Below, one piece after another: positions 1-9,112 of a DNA stretch of 64,000 nucleotides (position 1 is its first letter; each line of letters starts with the position of its first letter). The notes beneath the pieces were generated by a model. That model did not search any database. It worked only from the letters and a program-made list of their open reading frames with translations, and was not told the DNA's origin. The DNA comes from a bacterium. GTDB taxonomy: Bacteria; UBA10199; 2-02-FULL-44-16; JAAZCA01. The position numbers and the translations under genes were made by a program. The stretch lies in contig JAJZQH010000010.1 in NCBI GenBank assembly GCA_021810905.1, positions 83,228-147,227 on the forward strand, read 5' to 3'.

Positions 1-1
1 T

Positions 2-694
2 CGCGATCTGTTCAATAATTTCATCGTCGAAAATCGCGTGGTAGGTTTTTTTGACAAGCCGATCACGCTCAAGTCCGGCCGTAAATCCAACTGGTACGTG
101 AACTGGCGCACTGTTTCGGGCGACGCCTTCCTCATCGACAGGCTCGCTGATTTTCTCATCGACTTCATCCGCGACTCCAATCTTGAGCCAGACGCATTTT
201 ACGGCGTGCCGGAGGGGGCATCAAAGCTCGGGATCATTGCCACTTATAAATGGGCGAAACATTCGCCGGGCTTCGGGCCCGGCAGCCACGCGCTGCCCAT
301 GGGCCGCGGCAAACCAAAGGAGCACGGTGCGGCATACGATCGGTTTTTTCTCACGGCTCCGCGGGGCAGGATCGTCGTCGTGGAAGACGTGACTACCACG
401 GGCCAGTCTCTTCTCGCGGCGCTCGATCAGCTCAAGGAAGCGCACGTCGAAGTGCTCGCAGCGGTGGGGCTCACGAACCGCATGGAGCGACGCGACGACG
501 GTGCGAGCGTTGAGGAAGCTGTGAAAAAGCTGGGAGTGCGTTATATGGAGATGAGCAGGGCGACCGAATTTCTCCCGGCTGCCTTCAGGGAGTTCAGGCC
601 CGGCGAAGAGATCGGCCGGGAGATCGAACGCGAGTTCGCGGAATATGGTTTGGAGCCGATTACACTCGTTGATCGTGAAAGGAGTCACCAATGA
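2..694 (+). CDS. pyrE: orotate phosphoribosyltransferase (5' end outside window)
   Basis: Converts orotate and PRPP to orotidine 5'-phosphate in de novo UMP synthesis. The reading frame is open from the first bases of the window, so the start codon lies upstream; the GTG at 38 is internal to the conserved N-terminal region. The PRPP-binding loop IVVVEDVTTTGQS is encoded at 371-409, and KSGRKSNWYVNWR near the visible start is the substrate-side segment of the family. The stop codon overlaps the pyrF start (ATGA at 691-694), so the two last enzymes of UMP synthesis are translationally coupled. Assignment is secure; only the N-terminus is missing. Confidence 0.9.
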   Translation, partial: RDLFNNFIVENRVVGFFDKPITLKSGRKSNWYVNWRTVSGDAFLIDRLADFLIDFIRDSNLEPDAFYGVPEGASKLGIIATYKWAKHSPGFGPGSHALPMGRGKPKEHGAAYDRFFLTAPRGRIVVVEDVTTTGQSLLAALDQLKEAHVEVLAAVGLTNRMERRDDGASVEEAVKKLGVRYMEMSRATEFLPAAFREFRPGEEIGREIEREFAEYGLEPITLVDRERSHQ

Positions 695-1395
695 TCATCA
701 CCCAGCCAAAGAGCATCATCCCCGCATGTGACGTAGGCCTGGAGCAGTACGAGCTTTTGCTCAAGGCGACTGCCGATCTTCCCGGCATCGGCGCTTACAA
801 GATCGGCTTCGTACTTGCGCTTTCCGTGGGATTACCCAGGGCCGTGCAGATCGCTAGGCGCTATACCCACAAGCCTTTGATCTACGATCACCAGAAGGCC
901 GCGAGCGACATACCCGACACCGGCAAGGCATTCGCCCGCGTATGCAAGGAGGCGGGAATCGACGCGGTGATTCTCTTCCCGCACGCGGGACCAGAGACCG
1001 AGCGAGCCTGGATCGATTACGCGCGCAACGAGGACCTGAGCGTAATCGTTGGCGGGCTCATGACGCACAAGAAATTCGTGCGCAGCGAAGGCGGATATAT
1101 CGCCGACGAGGCTATCATCGAGATGTATGAGGTCGCGGCTGGGCTCGGCATCAACGACTACGTCGTGCCGGGCAACAATCCGGTGGCGATCAAAAAGATC
1201 CGGTCGATGCTGGAGCGCGAGCGGTCGCATCCGGTCTTTTATTCTCCGGGCTTCATGGCGCAGGGTGGCGAGCTCGCAAAGGCCATAGAGGCTGCAGGGG
1301 ACAATTATCATGCCATAGTCGGGCGCGGCATCTACGGCGCGGCGGATATGCGCAAGGCTGCAGAGGAACTGTGTGCACAGCTGATGCAGAGCTGA
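691..1395 (+). CDS. pyrF: orotidine 5'-phosphate decarboxylase
   Basis: Decarboxylates OMP to UMP, the last step of UMP synthesis. The protein has 234 residues, normal for the short OMPDC class. The catalytic region reads YDHQKAASDIPDTG at residues 65-78, giving D66, K69 and D73 followed by the family's IPDTG segment. The spacing is one residue longer on both sides than the common DxKxxD pattern, which marks a minority subclass. The C-terminal phosphate-binding segment is IVGRGIYGAAD. A ribosome site AAGGAG lies just upstream within the end of pyrE, and the genes overlap by four bases. Confidence 0.9.
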   Translation: MIITQPKSIIPACDVGLEQYELLLKATADLPGIGAYKIGFVLALSVGLPRAVQIARRYTHKPLIYDHQKAASDIPDTGKAFARVCKEAGIDAVILFPHAGPETERAWIDYARNEDLSVIVGGLMTHKKFVRSEGGYIADEAIIEMYEVAAGLGINDYVVPGNNPVAIKKIRSMLERERSHPVFYSPGFMAQGGELAKAIEAAGDNYHAIVGRGIYGAADMRKAAEELCAQLMQS

Positions 1396-1410
1396 CGAAT
1401 GGAGCCTATC

Positions 1411-1929
1411 ATGCCAAGAGAGATCGAGGTTTTACTTTCGAAGGAGCAGATCGATGCGCGTGTGGCAGAGCTTGCGCTCCGGATAGATGCCGAATGTGGC
1501 GATGGCGAGATGGTGGTCGTGGGCGTACTCAAGGGTTCGTTCATCTTCATGGCGGATCTGGTGCGTCACCTGAAGCGGCAGCTCACCTGCGATTTCATAC
1601 GCGTCTCGAGCTATGACAAGGACCGCAGCACGGGCATCGTCCGGATGGAGTTCGATCTCACGCAGCCGGTGGGTGGCAAGAACGTGTTGCTGGTAGAGGA
1701 TATAGTCGATACGGGGACAACGCTTCGCCATCTGCTCAAACATCTTGAAACGAAGCGGCCAGCGTCGCTCAAGGTCTGCTCCCTGCTCTTCAAGGATATG
1801 GGCACGGATTCCCGCAAGCTTATCGATTATCTGGGATTCGAAGTGCCGCGCCGTTACGTAATCGGCTACGGGCTGGATTCCGACGGCCTCTACCGATCGC
1901 TGCCCTACGTAGGGGCGTTCAAAGAATAA
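1411..1929 (+). CDS. hpt: hypoxanthine phosphoribosyltransferase
   Basis: Purine salvage enzyme making IMP (and probably GMP) from hypoxanthine/guanine and PRPP in the cytoplasm. From the ATG at 1411 it has 172 residues, typical for bacterial Hpt. LKGSFIF (40-46) is the conserved pyrophosphate-loop region and VLLVEDIVDTGTT (92-104) is the PRPP signature. An in-frame ATG exists at 1399, but GGAG at 1401-1404 sits six bases before 1411, so the later start is preferred. It follows pyrF closely and is likely co-transcribed, joining pyrimidine synthesis and purine salvage. Confidence 0.9.
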   Translation: MPREIEVLLSKEQIDARVAELALRIDAECGDGEMVVVGVLKGSFIFMADLVRHLKRQLTCDFIRVSSYDKDRSTGIVRMEFDLTQPVGGKNVLLVEDIVDTGTTLRHLLKHLETKRPASLKVCSLLFKDMGTDSRKLIDYLGFEVPRRYVIGYGLDSDGLYRSLPYVGAFKE

Positions 1930-1935
1930 ACGTCA

Positions 1936-2051
1936 GACAACGTAAACAACGCCAGCAAGGCAAGCAACGCAAGCAACGCTTAAAACCTACAAGGTTTCAC
2001 TTGTTGTGTACGCGTTGCTGGCGTTTCTCGCCTTGCTGGCTTTGCTGGCGT
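1936..2051. repeat. intergenic inverted repeat, CAAGCAACGC word family
   Basis: Between the convergent hpt and PilZ genes. The left half repeats words such as GCCAGCAAGGC and AAGCAACGC; the right half carries the complements (GCGTTGCTGGC, GCCTTGCTGGC). An 11-bp perfect core pairs GCCAGCAAGGC with GCCTTGCTGGC. A T-rich run follows, so a bidirectional terminator role is plausible here. Related copies lie at 15611-15718 and 27764-27876. Confidence 0.75.
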
Positions 2052-2062
2052 ATTTGTTTTTT

Positions 2063-2737
2063 CTATCTTCTCACTAGCAGTTTGTTGACAAGCGCGATGA
2101 GGTCTACTGTCTTTTCGATGCCTGTTATTGGCGCTTCATTATCGCCGGTGAGCGTATCTTCTTCGTCGGCTCCGAATCTGACACCGTACGCAAAGCCGAT
2201 CTGCATCGGCACTACGTATACGATGTTGCCGATGCGCGCGACGGAGTGAATTTCGTCGTCGAGCTCGATATCGAAGCGGAAAGCTATCGGACGATCCGCA
2301 GGCAGCTCTTCGGACGTTTCCACGCGAAGGCCGCCGGCGCTCAGGTTGACTATACGCCCGTCTATGGAGCGGGAGACACCTTCCGGTGTGACGTTTACTG
2401 GTATGGGCGGCGTGAAGGATACGCGGGGATACATACGGCGGTTGAGCTTGCGCACGCCTTCAGGCACGACCTTGAGCCTTAACGTGCCAGACATCTGGTC
2501 TGGAAGGGGTTCGTTGTCGATAGTTCCCGCGATTTCGTAAACGCCTGAGCCGTCGAGCGTGGGTATGATGCCGACCATGCTCTTACGCATCGGAGCTCCC
2601 ACAGGAGTCTCGATGACGAGCGAATCCTCGCGGATCTCCCACAGCTTGAGCCGCATCGTATCCGTGCCCTTCATCATGAAGAAATGAACGTGCGCGTCTT
2701 TCAGCAATTCCCTCAGATCCGCTTCGGTCTTTTTCAT
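2063..2737 (-). CDS. PilZ domain protein
   Basis: Predicted cyclic-di-GMP receptor of 224 residues. The C-terminal half has the PilZ signature: RRMYPR (R101...R105) followed by NLSAGGLRV (131-139), the RxxxR and (D/N)xSxxG motifs that bind c-di-GMP. The N-terminal ~95 residues look like the YcgR-N/PilZN type beta domain that often precedes PilZ. It is the last gene of a minus-strand run tdk - symporter - pilZ, 15 bases after the symporter, with GGGAGAG before the ATG. The output it controls (motility, adhesion or secretion) cannot be read from the sequence. Confidence 0.85.
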   Translation of the reverse strand: MKKTEADLRELLKDAHVHFFMMKGTDTMRLKLWEIREDSLVIETPVGAPMRKSMVGIIPTLDGSGVYEIAGTIDNEPLPDQMSGTLRLKVVPEGVRKLNRRMYPRVSFTPPIPVNVTPEGVSRSIDGRIVNLSAGGLRVETSEELPADRPIAFRFDIELDDEIHSVARIGNIVYVVPMQIGFAYGVRFGADEEDTLTGDNEAPITGIEKTVDLIALVNKLLVRR

Positions 2738-2752
2738 GCGTCTCTCCCTGGA

Positions 2753-4216
2753 TCAGCTGCGGCCTTCAAAGAAAGGCCGCCATTTTTCTTCGGGCGGTTT
2801 TTTCCCGAGCAGCGATACTGCGATAAGCAGCACCGCGGCCAGGGCAAACGCCGGAATGATTATGTACTCGCCGAGTTCATCGGCAGGAATTGCATAGCAC
2901 CCATCAAAATACGCCTGCACGGCGGGCAGGTCAAACACGATCTTGGTGGCGATCGTCCCGAGCATTCCGCCCAGGATTGACGCGATCCCGCCGGCAGTCG
3001 TGACGCGCTTCCAGAAGAACGCCGCGAGTATCGCGGGTGTGAGACCCGCGCCTATCATAGTATATGCCGTGAGCGCCATGGTGAGGACGTTGGTGAAGTG
3101 AGTGAGCAGAAAATAGGCGATAACGCCGAGAACTACGATGCAGCAGCGGTTTATGACTACGATAACGCGCTGAGATATGCCGGAGCCCGCGAGCCTCTGG
3201 ATGATGTCGTGCGTGATATTGGTGGCCGGCGCCAGCAGAAACGAGTTAGCCGTTGAGAATACGATCGACATGCCTGCGGCCAGAAGTAGGCAGCCCGCCC
3301 AGGGAGGCAGGCCCGAACGCGCGATGTCCAGGATCACGCGTTCCGCGTGACCCTCGGCCCCGAGGTTTGGGAACTTGAGACTTCCCAATACGGCGAGAGT
3401 GCAGATGAGCACATCCACGATGATGATTCCGATGACCCATCCGATAGCCGCCCTGCGCGCCGTATGCTCGTCCTTTGCGGAGAAAAATTTCTGATACATG
3501 GACGGCTCGCCAAGCAGGAGCATGAATACCGGGAAGAATACCGCAGCGGCCCAGATGACGTTTCTGCCGCCGAAGATGGAGACGTGCGTGGCCGGCAGGG
3601 CGGCCGCTATTGCTGTGGGTCCCCCGAGATCGACCATGAGCAGGGGTACCGCGATGATGATGCCGGCGAGGATCATCATGCCGTTGAGCAGATCCAGCGC
3701 TACGATCGACTTCATGCCGGCGAGGGAAGTGAGCAGGATCGCCATGGCGGCCATGAGCGCTACTCCGGACTGCCAGGGGATCCCGGCGACCAGCTCCAGT
3801 ACGTATGCGCCGCCCTTGAACTGGTAGCCCACGATCGTCGTGCAGCCGATTATCAGCGCGAGCGAGCCGAGCAGCCGTGCGGCCTTGTTATAGCGTTTCT
3901 CAAGGATATCCGGCAGGGTGTATTCCGCGATGTGGCGGACGCGGCCCGCCAGCCGATAGACGACCAGGATAGCGATCCATGCGCCGACTGACATCCACAA
4001 TTCGGAGAACCCCTGGCGATAAGCGAGCCCCGCGCCGCCGATCAAGCTCCCGGCGCCGGTCCACGTGGCGATAAGGGTCATGACCATCATGAACGTGGAT
4101 ACGTGCCGCTCGGCCACCATGAAGTCGCGCTGGTCGCGTACGCGCAGGCTGCGCCACACGCCGATGCCGACCATGAGCGTCAGATAAAGCAGGACTGTGA
4201 TGAGATATACGTTCAT
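2753..4216 (-). CDS. sodium:solute symporter (SSS family)
   Basis: Inner-membrane transporter of 487 residues, strongly hydrophobic throughout with about 13 predicted membrane segments. The N-terminal stretch with TWTGAGSLIGGAGLAYRQG and the following AWIAI region fit the sodium:solute symporter family (PutP/PanF relatives). Residues in the middle such as FSTANSFLLAPATNITHD match the Na2-site helix region seen in this family. The substrate cannot be inferred. The ATG has GGGGGAG just upstream. It lies 111 bases after tdk on the same strand. Confidence 0.85.
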   Translation of the reverse strand: MNVYLITVLLYLTLMVGIGVWRSLRVRDQRDFMVAERHVSTFMMVMTLIATWTGAGSLIGGAGLAYRQGFSELWMSVGAWIAILVVYRLAGRVRHIAEYTLPDILEKRYNKAARLLGSLALIIGCTTIVGYQFKGGAYVLELVAGIPWQSGVALMAAMAILLTSLAGMKSIVALDLLNGMMILAGIIIAVPLLMVDLGGPTAIAAALPATHVSIFGGRNVIWAAAVFFPVFMLLLGEPSMYQKFFSAKDEHTARRAAIGWVIGIIIVDVLICTLAVLGSLKFPNLGAEGHAERVILDIARSGLPPWAGCLLLAAGMSIVFSTANSFLLAPATNITHDIIQRLAGSGISQRVIVVINRCCIVVLGVIAYFLLTHFTNVLTMALTAYTMIGAGLTPAILAAFFWKRVTTAGGIASILGGMLGTIATKIVFDLPAVQAYFDGCYAIPADELGEYIIIPAFALAAVLLIAVSLLGKKPPEEKWRPFFEGRS

Positions 4217-4225
4217 TACTCCCCC

Positions 4226-4258
4226 ATGAGGCAGAATTCAGAAGCCAGAATCCAGAAT
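4226..4258. repeat. AGAATTC/CCAGAATCC word repeat
   Basis: Short tandem-word segment (CAGAATTCAGAAGCCAG, then AATCCAGAATTTTT) between tdk and the symporter gene. The same words recur in the hairpin at 34265-34347, so it is a member, or half, of an interspersed family. Confidence 0.6.
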
Positions 4259-4327
4259 TTTTCTTTTATCTCACATGAAGCGGGATCGTTGCAACGGACA
4301 AGTGCAAACCGGGGCGGATGGAGGGGG

Positions 4328-4948
4328 TTATTCCTGAGTTTCGGACTTGTTTGAACTGCGGAAGAGGGGCTCCGTGGACTGCGAGCCGAGGTCGGGATCA
4401 AAGCAGGCGCGGCAGCGGGCCTCATAATGTTCCGATGCGCCGAGAACGACCTGGCTTGTTTCCATGGTGAGGCGCTGCGAGCGCGACGCCAGACCTCCGC
4501 AGACCATGCACACGGCCTTGAGCTTGAGAACGGACTCGGCAACGGCCATCAACCCGGGCATGGGGCCGAAGGGCTTGCCCAGATAATCCTGATCCAGTCC
4601 GGCCGCGATTACGCGCAGGCCTCGATTCGCGAGCCTCTGGCAGACCGTGACGATCGCGTCGTCGAAGAATTGAGCTTCGTCTATGCCGATCACGCGCGTA
4701 TGGTCGCCAACCGCATCCAGGATTTCGTGCGCCGCGGCGACAGGGGAGCAGTTGAAGCGTCGCTCGTTGTGCGACTCTATGTGCTCTTCGGAATAACGCG
4801 TATCGAGAGCGGGTTTGAAGATTTCGATGCGTTGTTTTGCGATCTGAGCCAGGCGCAGCCTGCGGATCAACTCCTCGGTCTTGCCCGAGAACATGGGTCC
4901 GCAGATGACTTCTATCCAGCCGGAATGTCGACCGCCGTGGGTGTACAT
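4328..4948 (-). CDS. tdk: thymidine kinase
   Basis: Phosphorylates thymidine to dTMP in nucleoside salvage. Starting at the ATG at 4948 it has 206 residues, a normal type II TK length. The P-loop is GPMFSGKT (17-24), the magnesium-site motif is DEAQFFDD, and the zinc ribbon has CMVCGG and CRAC cysteine pairs. The frame stays open upstream, but homology begins at MYTHGGRHSGW and AAGGA lies before that ATG, so the long version is rejected. It heads the minus-strand run to the symporter and PilZ gene. Confidence 0.92.
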   Translation of the reverse strand: MYTHGGRHSGWIEVICGPMFSGKTEELIRRLRLAQIAKQRIEIFKPALDTRYSEEHIESHNERRFNCSPVAAAHEILDAVGDHTRVIGIDEAQFFDDAIVTVCQRLANRGLRVIAAGLDQDYLGKPFGPMPGLMAVAESVLKLKAVCMVCGGLASRSQRLTMETSQVVLGASEHYEARCRACFDPDLGSQSTEPLFRSSNKSETQE

Positions 4949-5045
4949 GTCGGGTTCCTTGTGCTCCTTATAGGAAGTTGATATTTCACGCAACCTTTGA
5001 ATTGATCTGCCGATAAGAGTCCTGAACTCAAGGAGGATACAGCAG

Positions 5046-6080
5046 ATGACGGCGAGGCTCACTCCATCAATAGATGCATCGACTTGGACCGAGGAATGTG
5101 TGTCGGCTGTATTGCCGGGCGAAGTCGTCAGCGATGACGCCTCTGTGACCCAGTATGAGGGCGAGACTGCCCCCACGGCACCTGCAGAAGTGGAATACGT
5201 TTCTGACTGTGACGTCGAGACCCAGCGCGAGATCGGTCGCGCAATGCTGGAATCGCATCAGCTGTACAGGCCTGGAGAATGCGCGAAAAACGTTCGGTGC
5301 TTTCTGGGAACCCATTGGAAGATGCCGTGGCTGGACCGGCTCTCGTTGATGGTGATCGTTCACCAGGACAAGAAAGAGATGGAGGATTTTTACGACCGCA
5401 GCCTGGATCTGACGCCGCACGCGGCACTCTTTACGTTGGACTGGATGCACCACGTGATACTGGAGTTCGGCGGCAGGGTCTATGATTTCGAGTACATCGG
5501 TGAGCCGGGTACGCCGTTGCCTCTATATGCCGAGGAAATGTTTGCAGGAGGAATATCCTGTTTCGATGCAGTCGTCATGCCGATTTCAGTGATGATGAAG
5601 AGGAGTCGCCGGCTCCCGCTCATCGAGCACCTCTTCAGCGGCAAGTATCGTAGGATCTCTGTCTCAGAGCTGGTAGAGCGATCAGCTCAGCGTTACGGGA
5701 CGATGAAGCTCCTCGGGCTTGAGCGGCGCGATCGTAATTACCATAAGTGGGGCCTCATGTACGAGGATAGTGCTTTTAAATTCATGACGGAACAAGTGAG
5801 GAGTGCTCAGTTCGACATCCGATATGAGGCTGGCAAAGCGTTTACTCTCGATGCGTTTGAGGCGCTCCTGATGAAGACGCTTGCCGAGACAAAGCATGAG
5901 CGTCCAAACGTCGATAGAGGTTTCATAAACGTAATGTTCCAGGGCAAGGCGTCTATTTGCGAAGAGGATCTGCGCGCTCTCGTGGAACGCGTGGTGCGCC
6001 CGATGGGCATCAACGGTCCGATCACATTTGAGTTCTCATCAGTCCTCCATCCTTTTCCACGCATGGTCGTGATCGATTGA
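5046..6080 (+). CDS. conserved-looking protein of unknown function
   Basis: Protein of 344 residues with no family I recognise. The start is well supported: AGGAGG at 5031-5036, nine bases before the ATG. The first ~55 residues are Thr/Glu/Ala-rich and look disordered; the rest is a mixed globular domain with no signal peptide or membrane helix. Notable segments are NVRCFLGTHWKMPWLDR, HHVILEFGGRVYDFEY and a C-terminal part with FINVMFQGKASICEEDLRALVERVV. It is divergent from tdk and stands alone, so context gives no function. Codon use looks like its neighbours. Confidence 0.7.
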   Translation: MTARLTPSIDASTWTEECVSAVLPGEVVSDDASVTQYEGETAPTAPAEVEYVSDCDVETQREIGRAMLESHQLYRPGECAKNVRCFLGTHWKMPWLDRLSLMVIVHQDKKEMEDFYDRSLDLTPHAALFTLDWMHHVILEFGGRVYDFEYIGEPGTPLPLYAEEMFAGGISCFDAVVMPISVMMKRSRRLPLIEHLFSGKYRRISVSELVERSAQRYGTMKLLGLERRDRNYHKWGLMYEDSAFKFMTEQVRSAQFDIRYEAGKAFTLDAFEALLMKTLAETKHERPNVDRGFINVMFQGKASICEEDLRALVERVVRPMGINGPITFEFSSVLHPFPRMVVID

Positions 6081-6116
6081 CAAACCTGACAGAGCTGCTG
6101 GAACAGCGCTGTGTCG

Positions 6117-7139
6117 CTAGTCGTCTCCAGGCAGCGTGATGTCGTACTGACCGCTTTCTTTCACCGATATCGTGATCGGTCCGTGGGCAATCGTTGGTTC
6201 ATCAATCTCCAGCAACCCGCGTTCCGTCTGATAGACCGCGGCGCCCGACGCCAGCAGTCGCTCGACTACATCTGCATGCGGATGACCATAGTCGTTTCCG
6301 TCGCCCACCGATATGATCGCGACATCCGGTTTCGCCGCATCGAGGAACGCCTGATTGCTGCTCGTATTGCTTCCGTGGTGAGCCGCACGCAGTACGTCGA
6401 TCTTGCCGATCAGCGGGGCGAGCGGAGTCTCGATGTCAGGCGTTTGATATGGAGGATCGCCGCCTCCGCCGGTGATATCGGCCGCGACGAACATGCGAAA
6501 GCCCGCGTACGATATCAGCAAGGCGATGCTTCGTGCATTTTCGTCCGGCGGCTCTCCGTAATCGATTGCGGTTCCGTCCTCGAGCATACCGTCAGCCGCC
6601 ACGACCTCCACATCGCAATCGCCAAGCTTGATACGGTCGCCGGCATGAGCGATGCGCCGTGGGTAAGAGTCTTGCCATGCTGTCCATCCGGTCCCGTCGC
6701 CGCCAGCGCTATTCTCCTCAATTCCTCGCACATATATATCTCCTTTCACCTTTATGTCGTCTGCGGTTCCGGCGAGTCCGTCCCTGCCGGCCAGAACCTC
6801 GGATAGCCCACCTGTGTGGTCTTCATGAAAGTGGGTGATGATGATCTGCGAGAGTTCGCGCACACCTCTTGATTCGAGCAGCGGCAGGATGGCCGCGTCC
6901 GTGGCTCCAGGCGGACCTGCGTCTATGAGCATCGCCTCGCCGGACGGGGCCTCGATCAGCGTCGCGTCTCCCTGACCCACGTCGATGGCGGTGATGCGAA
7001 GCGGCACGGAGGCATCCTCTTCATTATGATTGGAGCCTGGCTGCGACGATCCTGCTGAAGAGCCACGACCCGGCATGGATACGTGGCCGCATGAAGCGAG
7101 TAATATTATGATGAAGGCGATGACGGCATTTCTTCTCAT
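6117..7139 (-). CDS. secreted lipoprotein with ComEC/Rec2-like metallo-beta-lactamase domain
   Basis: 340-residue exported hydrolase. The N-terminus is a lipoprotein signal ending LLASC with the lipidated Cys at 17, followed by a Ser/Gly linker. The MBL fold starts at about residue 48 with ITAIDVGQGDATLIEAP, which is diagnostic of the ComEC C-terminal domain class, then THFHEDHTGG with H103, H105, D107 and H108 as metal ligands. A later AAHHGS (conserved histidine) completes the fold. Similar stand-alone domains are thought to act on nucleic acids or phosphoesters, but the substrate here is unknown. The membrane channel of ComEC is absent. Confidence 0.85.
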   Translation of the reverse strand: MRRNAVIAFIIILLASCGHVSMPGRGSSAGSSQPGSNHNEEDASVPLRITAIDVGQGDATLIEAPSGEAMLIDAGPPGATDAAILPLLESRGVRELSQIIITHFHEDHTGGLSEVLAGRDGLAGTADDIKVKGDIYVRGIEENSAGGDGTGWTAWQDSYPRRIAHAGDRIKLGDCDVEVVAADGMLEDGTAIDYGEPPDENARSIALLISYAGFRMFVAADITGGGGDPPYQTPDIETPLAPLIGKIDVLRAAHHGSNTSSNQAFLDAAKPDVAIISVGDGNDYGHPHADVVERLLASGAAVYQTERGLLEIDEPTIAHGPITISVKESGQYDITLPGDD

Positions 7140-7289
7140 GCGGACATTGAAAGCAGGAATCGTGCCAAAAAAATTTCCTTATACTTCAAGGCGAGGATTC
7201 CTTCTTACTGCCGAAAATCATGCAGTACTGCACAGATTCGCAGCACCTGACGGACGACCCGTCGCGAAATTGCGAGGGATTTTTCTGGC

Positions 7290-7997
7290 ATGTTATTTGC
7301 TATGTGTAGATGCATGCACTTTCCTGGAATAATACTTTTGATTGCAGCAGCTCTTGCCCAGCCGCATGGTTCTTCGGAGAGCCAACGCGCGGTCATGCTC
7401 CCGCCGGTGGCCGAGGTACAGCGGCAGGCGGTCGCAAACGCCCGCATCGATTTGGCCGAGGCCTCGTCATGGAAGCGCCGTGCGCGGCAGGCCGCCTACG
7501 TCCCGCGACTGCAGCTCGAATACGGCCGACGCATGCGCAATGTGGTCGATGTGAACGTCAACGATAACGTCTATGTAGGGGCCAGCGGAGTCGTCGTAGG
7601 TCCGGAAGATGGAACCTATTCAAGCAACCAGACCGGAGACAACAGCTTCGGCGTGCGGGCGATATGGGAATTGCGCGATGCGGTCTTTAACACGGACGTA
7701 CTGGCGGCCTCCGCCGAGATGCGCAATATCGCGCGTGAGCGGAATGCCCTGATCGCCGAAGTGAACAAACGTTATTACGTGGTGGAAAGCACGCCTGCGG
7801 AGGTCGCGCTCCTCGCAAGGCTCGTGCAGCTCAACCCGCGCAAGGATAAGGCAATGCACGAAATCTTCCTGCGAGGGGTTGCATGCGAAGAATCGATTGC
7901 GGAACTCGATGCGCTGACGGGCGGATGGTTTAGAAGCCAGGTTGAGGGGCCTGTCTGCGAAATAGACAAAATTTCTAAGAAGGAGGCAAAGCGATGA
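7290..7997 (+). CDS. exported protein, possibly related to outer-membrane efflux (TolC-like) proteins
   Basis: 235-residue protein with an N-terminal hydrophobic segment (around FPGIILLIAAALAQ) consistent with a signal peptide. Starts at 7290, 7302 or 7314 are possible; GAGGG upstream favours 7290. A helical stretch (AVANARIDLAEASSWKRRAR) followed by YVPRLQLEYGRRMR resembles the repeat of TolC-family proteins, but the protein is only about half their length. It overlaps the next gene by four bases (ATGA), so both are probably made together as envelope components. Function uncertain. Confidence 0.6.
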   Translation: MLFAMCRCMHFPGIILLIAAALAQPHGSSESQRAVMLPPVAEVQRQAVANARIDLAEASSWKRRARQAAYVPRLQLEYGRRMRNVVDVNVNDNVYVGASGVVVGPEDGTYSSNQTGDNSFGVRAIWELRDAVFNTDVLAASAEMRNIARERNALIAEVNKRYYVVESTPAEVALLARLVQLNPRKDKAMHEIFLRGVACEESIAELDALTGGWFRSQVEGPVCEIDKISKKEAKR

Positions 7998-9112
7998 AGG
8001 GATATCTTATTTCTCTGAGCGTAATTGCCGTCGCATCGATGAGCGGATGCGGCCCCATCGACGTTTCGGGTTTCGAATCGCTGCTCTCGGCACAGCCCAA
8101 GGTCGTCTCCATCAGCCCGGCCAGCGGCGCCGCCGTATCAGACGACGCAAAGGTAGAACTTACTTTCTCCCGGCAGATAGATCCATCCACGGTGGATGTC
8201 TCTACGCTCGCCGTCTTAAGGCTCGATGATCCGGAGAAATCGAATGACGAACTCGCTGCTAAGGTAGAAGACGGTGATACAACCGGAGTCTCTGGAACGT
8301 ATGAGTTCAACGAAGAGGGCGACTCCGTCTCCTTTGCGGCTGATGAGAAGTTCACGCCCGGAAGTGCGTACCTTGTGGTCGCCAGCTCGCGCATCATGAG
8401 CGCGGAGGGTCTTCCGCTGAACCAGAGGGCGGGTATGTCGCCCACTCCGTTCGCGAGCGCATTCAGGGTTGAAGGGGAAGCTGAATCGGCGGCGGCGGCC
8501 GATGTTTCCGGCGAGTCTTCAAGTGGAGGCGGTGGAGGGAGCGATTCAGGAAGCGGCACGGAAAGCGGCGCCGGCGGAGCGGCAGATCAGCGCGTTCGTC
8601 CGACGATTCTTGTAATAAACGAACTCATGTACGATGCCGTGGGCTCAGATACGGATGGAGATGTCTTCATCGAACTCTACGGCGATGCCGGAGGCGACAT
8701 CTCGGGTTACAAGGTTGAATTCATCAACGGCCCGGATGGCAAGGCCACGGAGACAATTTCACTCCCAGACGATAGCGTCATTGCAGCGGACGGGATATTT
8801 CTGATAGCGGATGCGCGCACCGGCGTGCCCGGAGCCAGTGACGTCGCAGGAGCGGATCTTATCGTAAACTTCGATCCCCAGAACGGTCCGGATTGCGTCC
8901 AGGTGCAGAACGAAAAAGGTGAACCGCTGGATGCGATGGGTTACGGAACCCCAATTATTGCTGTGGCTGAAAACGGCCGACCTTGTTTCGAAGGCGCCCC
9001 GGCTCCCACGGCCGCCTCGGGTCAGAGCCTTTCGAGGAGCGGCGGCATCGATTCGGACGACAATTCGGCCGATTTTCAGGTCCTGACATCCCCCACGCCC
9101 GGTGTTATATGA
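7994..9112 (+). CDS. lipoprotein with Big_5 Ig-like and lamin-tail domains
   Basis: 372-residue surface or periplasmic lipoprotein. The signal peptide ends at ASMSGC (Cys19). Residues ~35-150 form a Big_5 domain, recognised by PKVVSISPASGAAVSDDAKV followed by LTFSRQIDPSTV. A low-complexity Ser/Gly linker spans about 165-200. Residues ~208-340 are a lamin-tail domain, opening with ILVINELMYDA and continuing GDISGYKVEFING. Such domains usually mediate binding or assembly of extracellular proteins. It is coupled to the preceding exported protein by an ATGA overlap. Confidence 0.8.
   Translation: MKGYLISLSVIAVASMSGCGPIDVSGFESLLSAQPKVVSISPASGAAVSDDAKVELTFSRQIDPSTVDVSTLAVLRLDDPEKSNDELAAKVEDGDTTGVSGTYEFNEEGDSVSFAADEKFTPGSAYLVVASSRIMSAEGLPLNQRAGMSPTPFASAFRVEGEAESAAAADVSGESSSGGGGGSDSGSGTESGAGGAADQRVRPTILVINELMYDAVGSDTDGDVFIELYGDAGGDISGYKVEFINGPDGKATETISLPDDSVIAADGIFLIADARTGVPGASDVAGADLIVNFDPQNGPDCVQVQNEKGEPLDAMGYGTPIIAVAENGRPCFEGAPAPTAASGQSLSRSGGIDSDDNSADFQVLTSPTPGVI

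Noticed and set aside
3347..3991. 214-codon frame antisense to the symporter gene
   Set aside because: Shadow of a strongly supported membrane transporter; composition rich in Asp/Arg/His as expected of the antisense frame.
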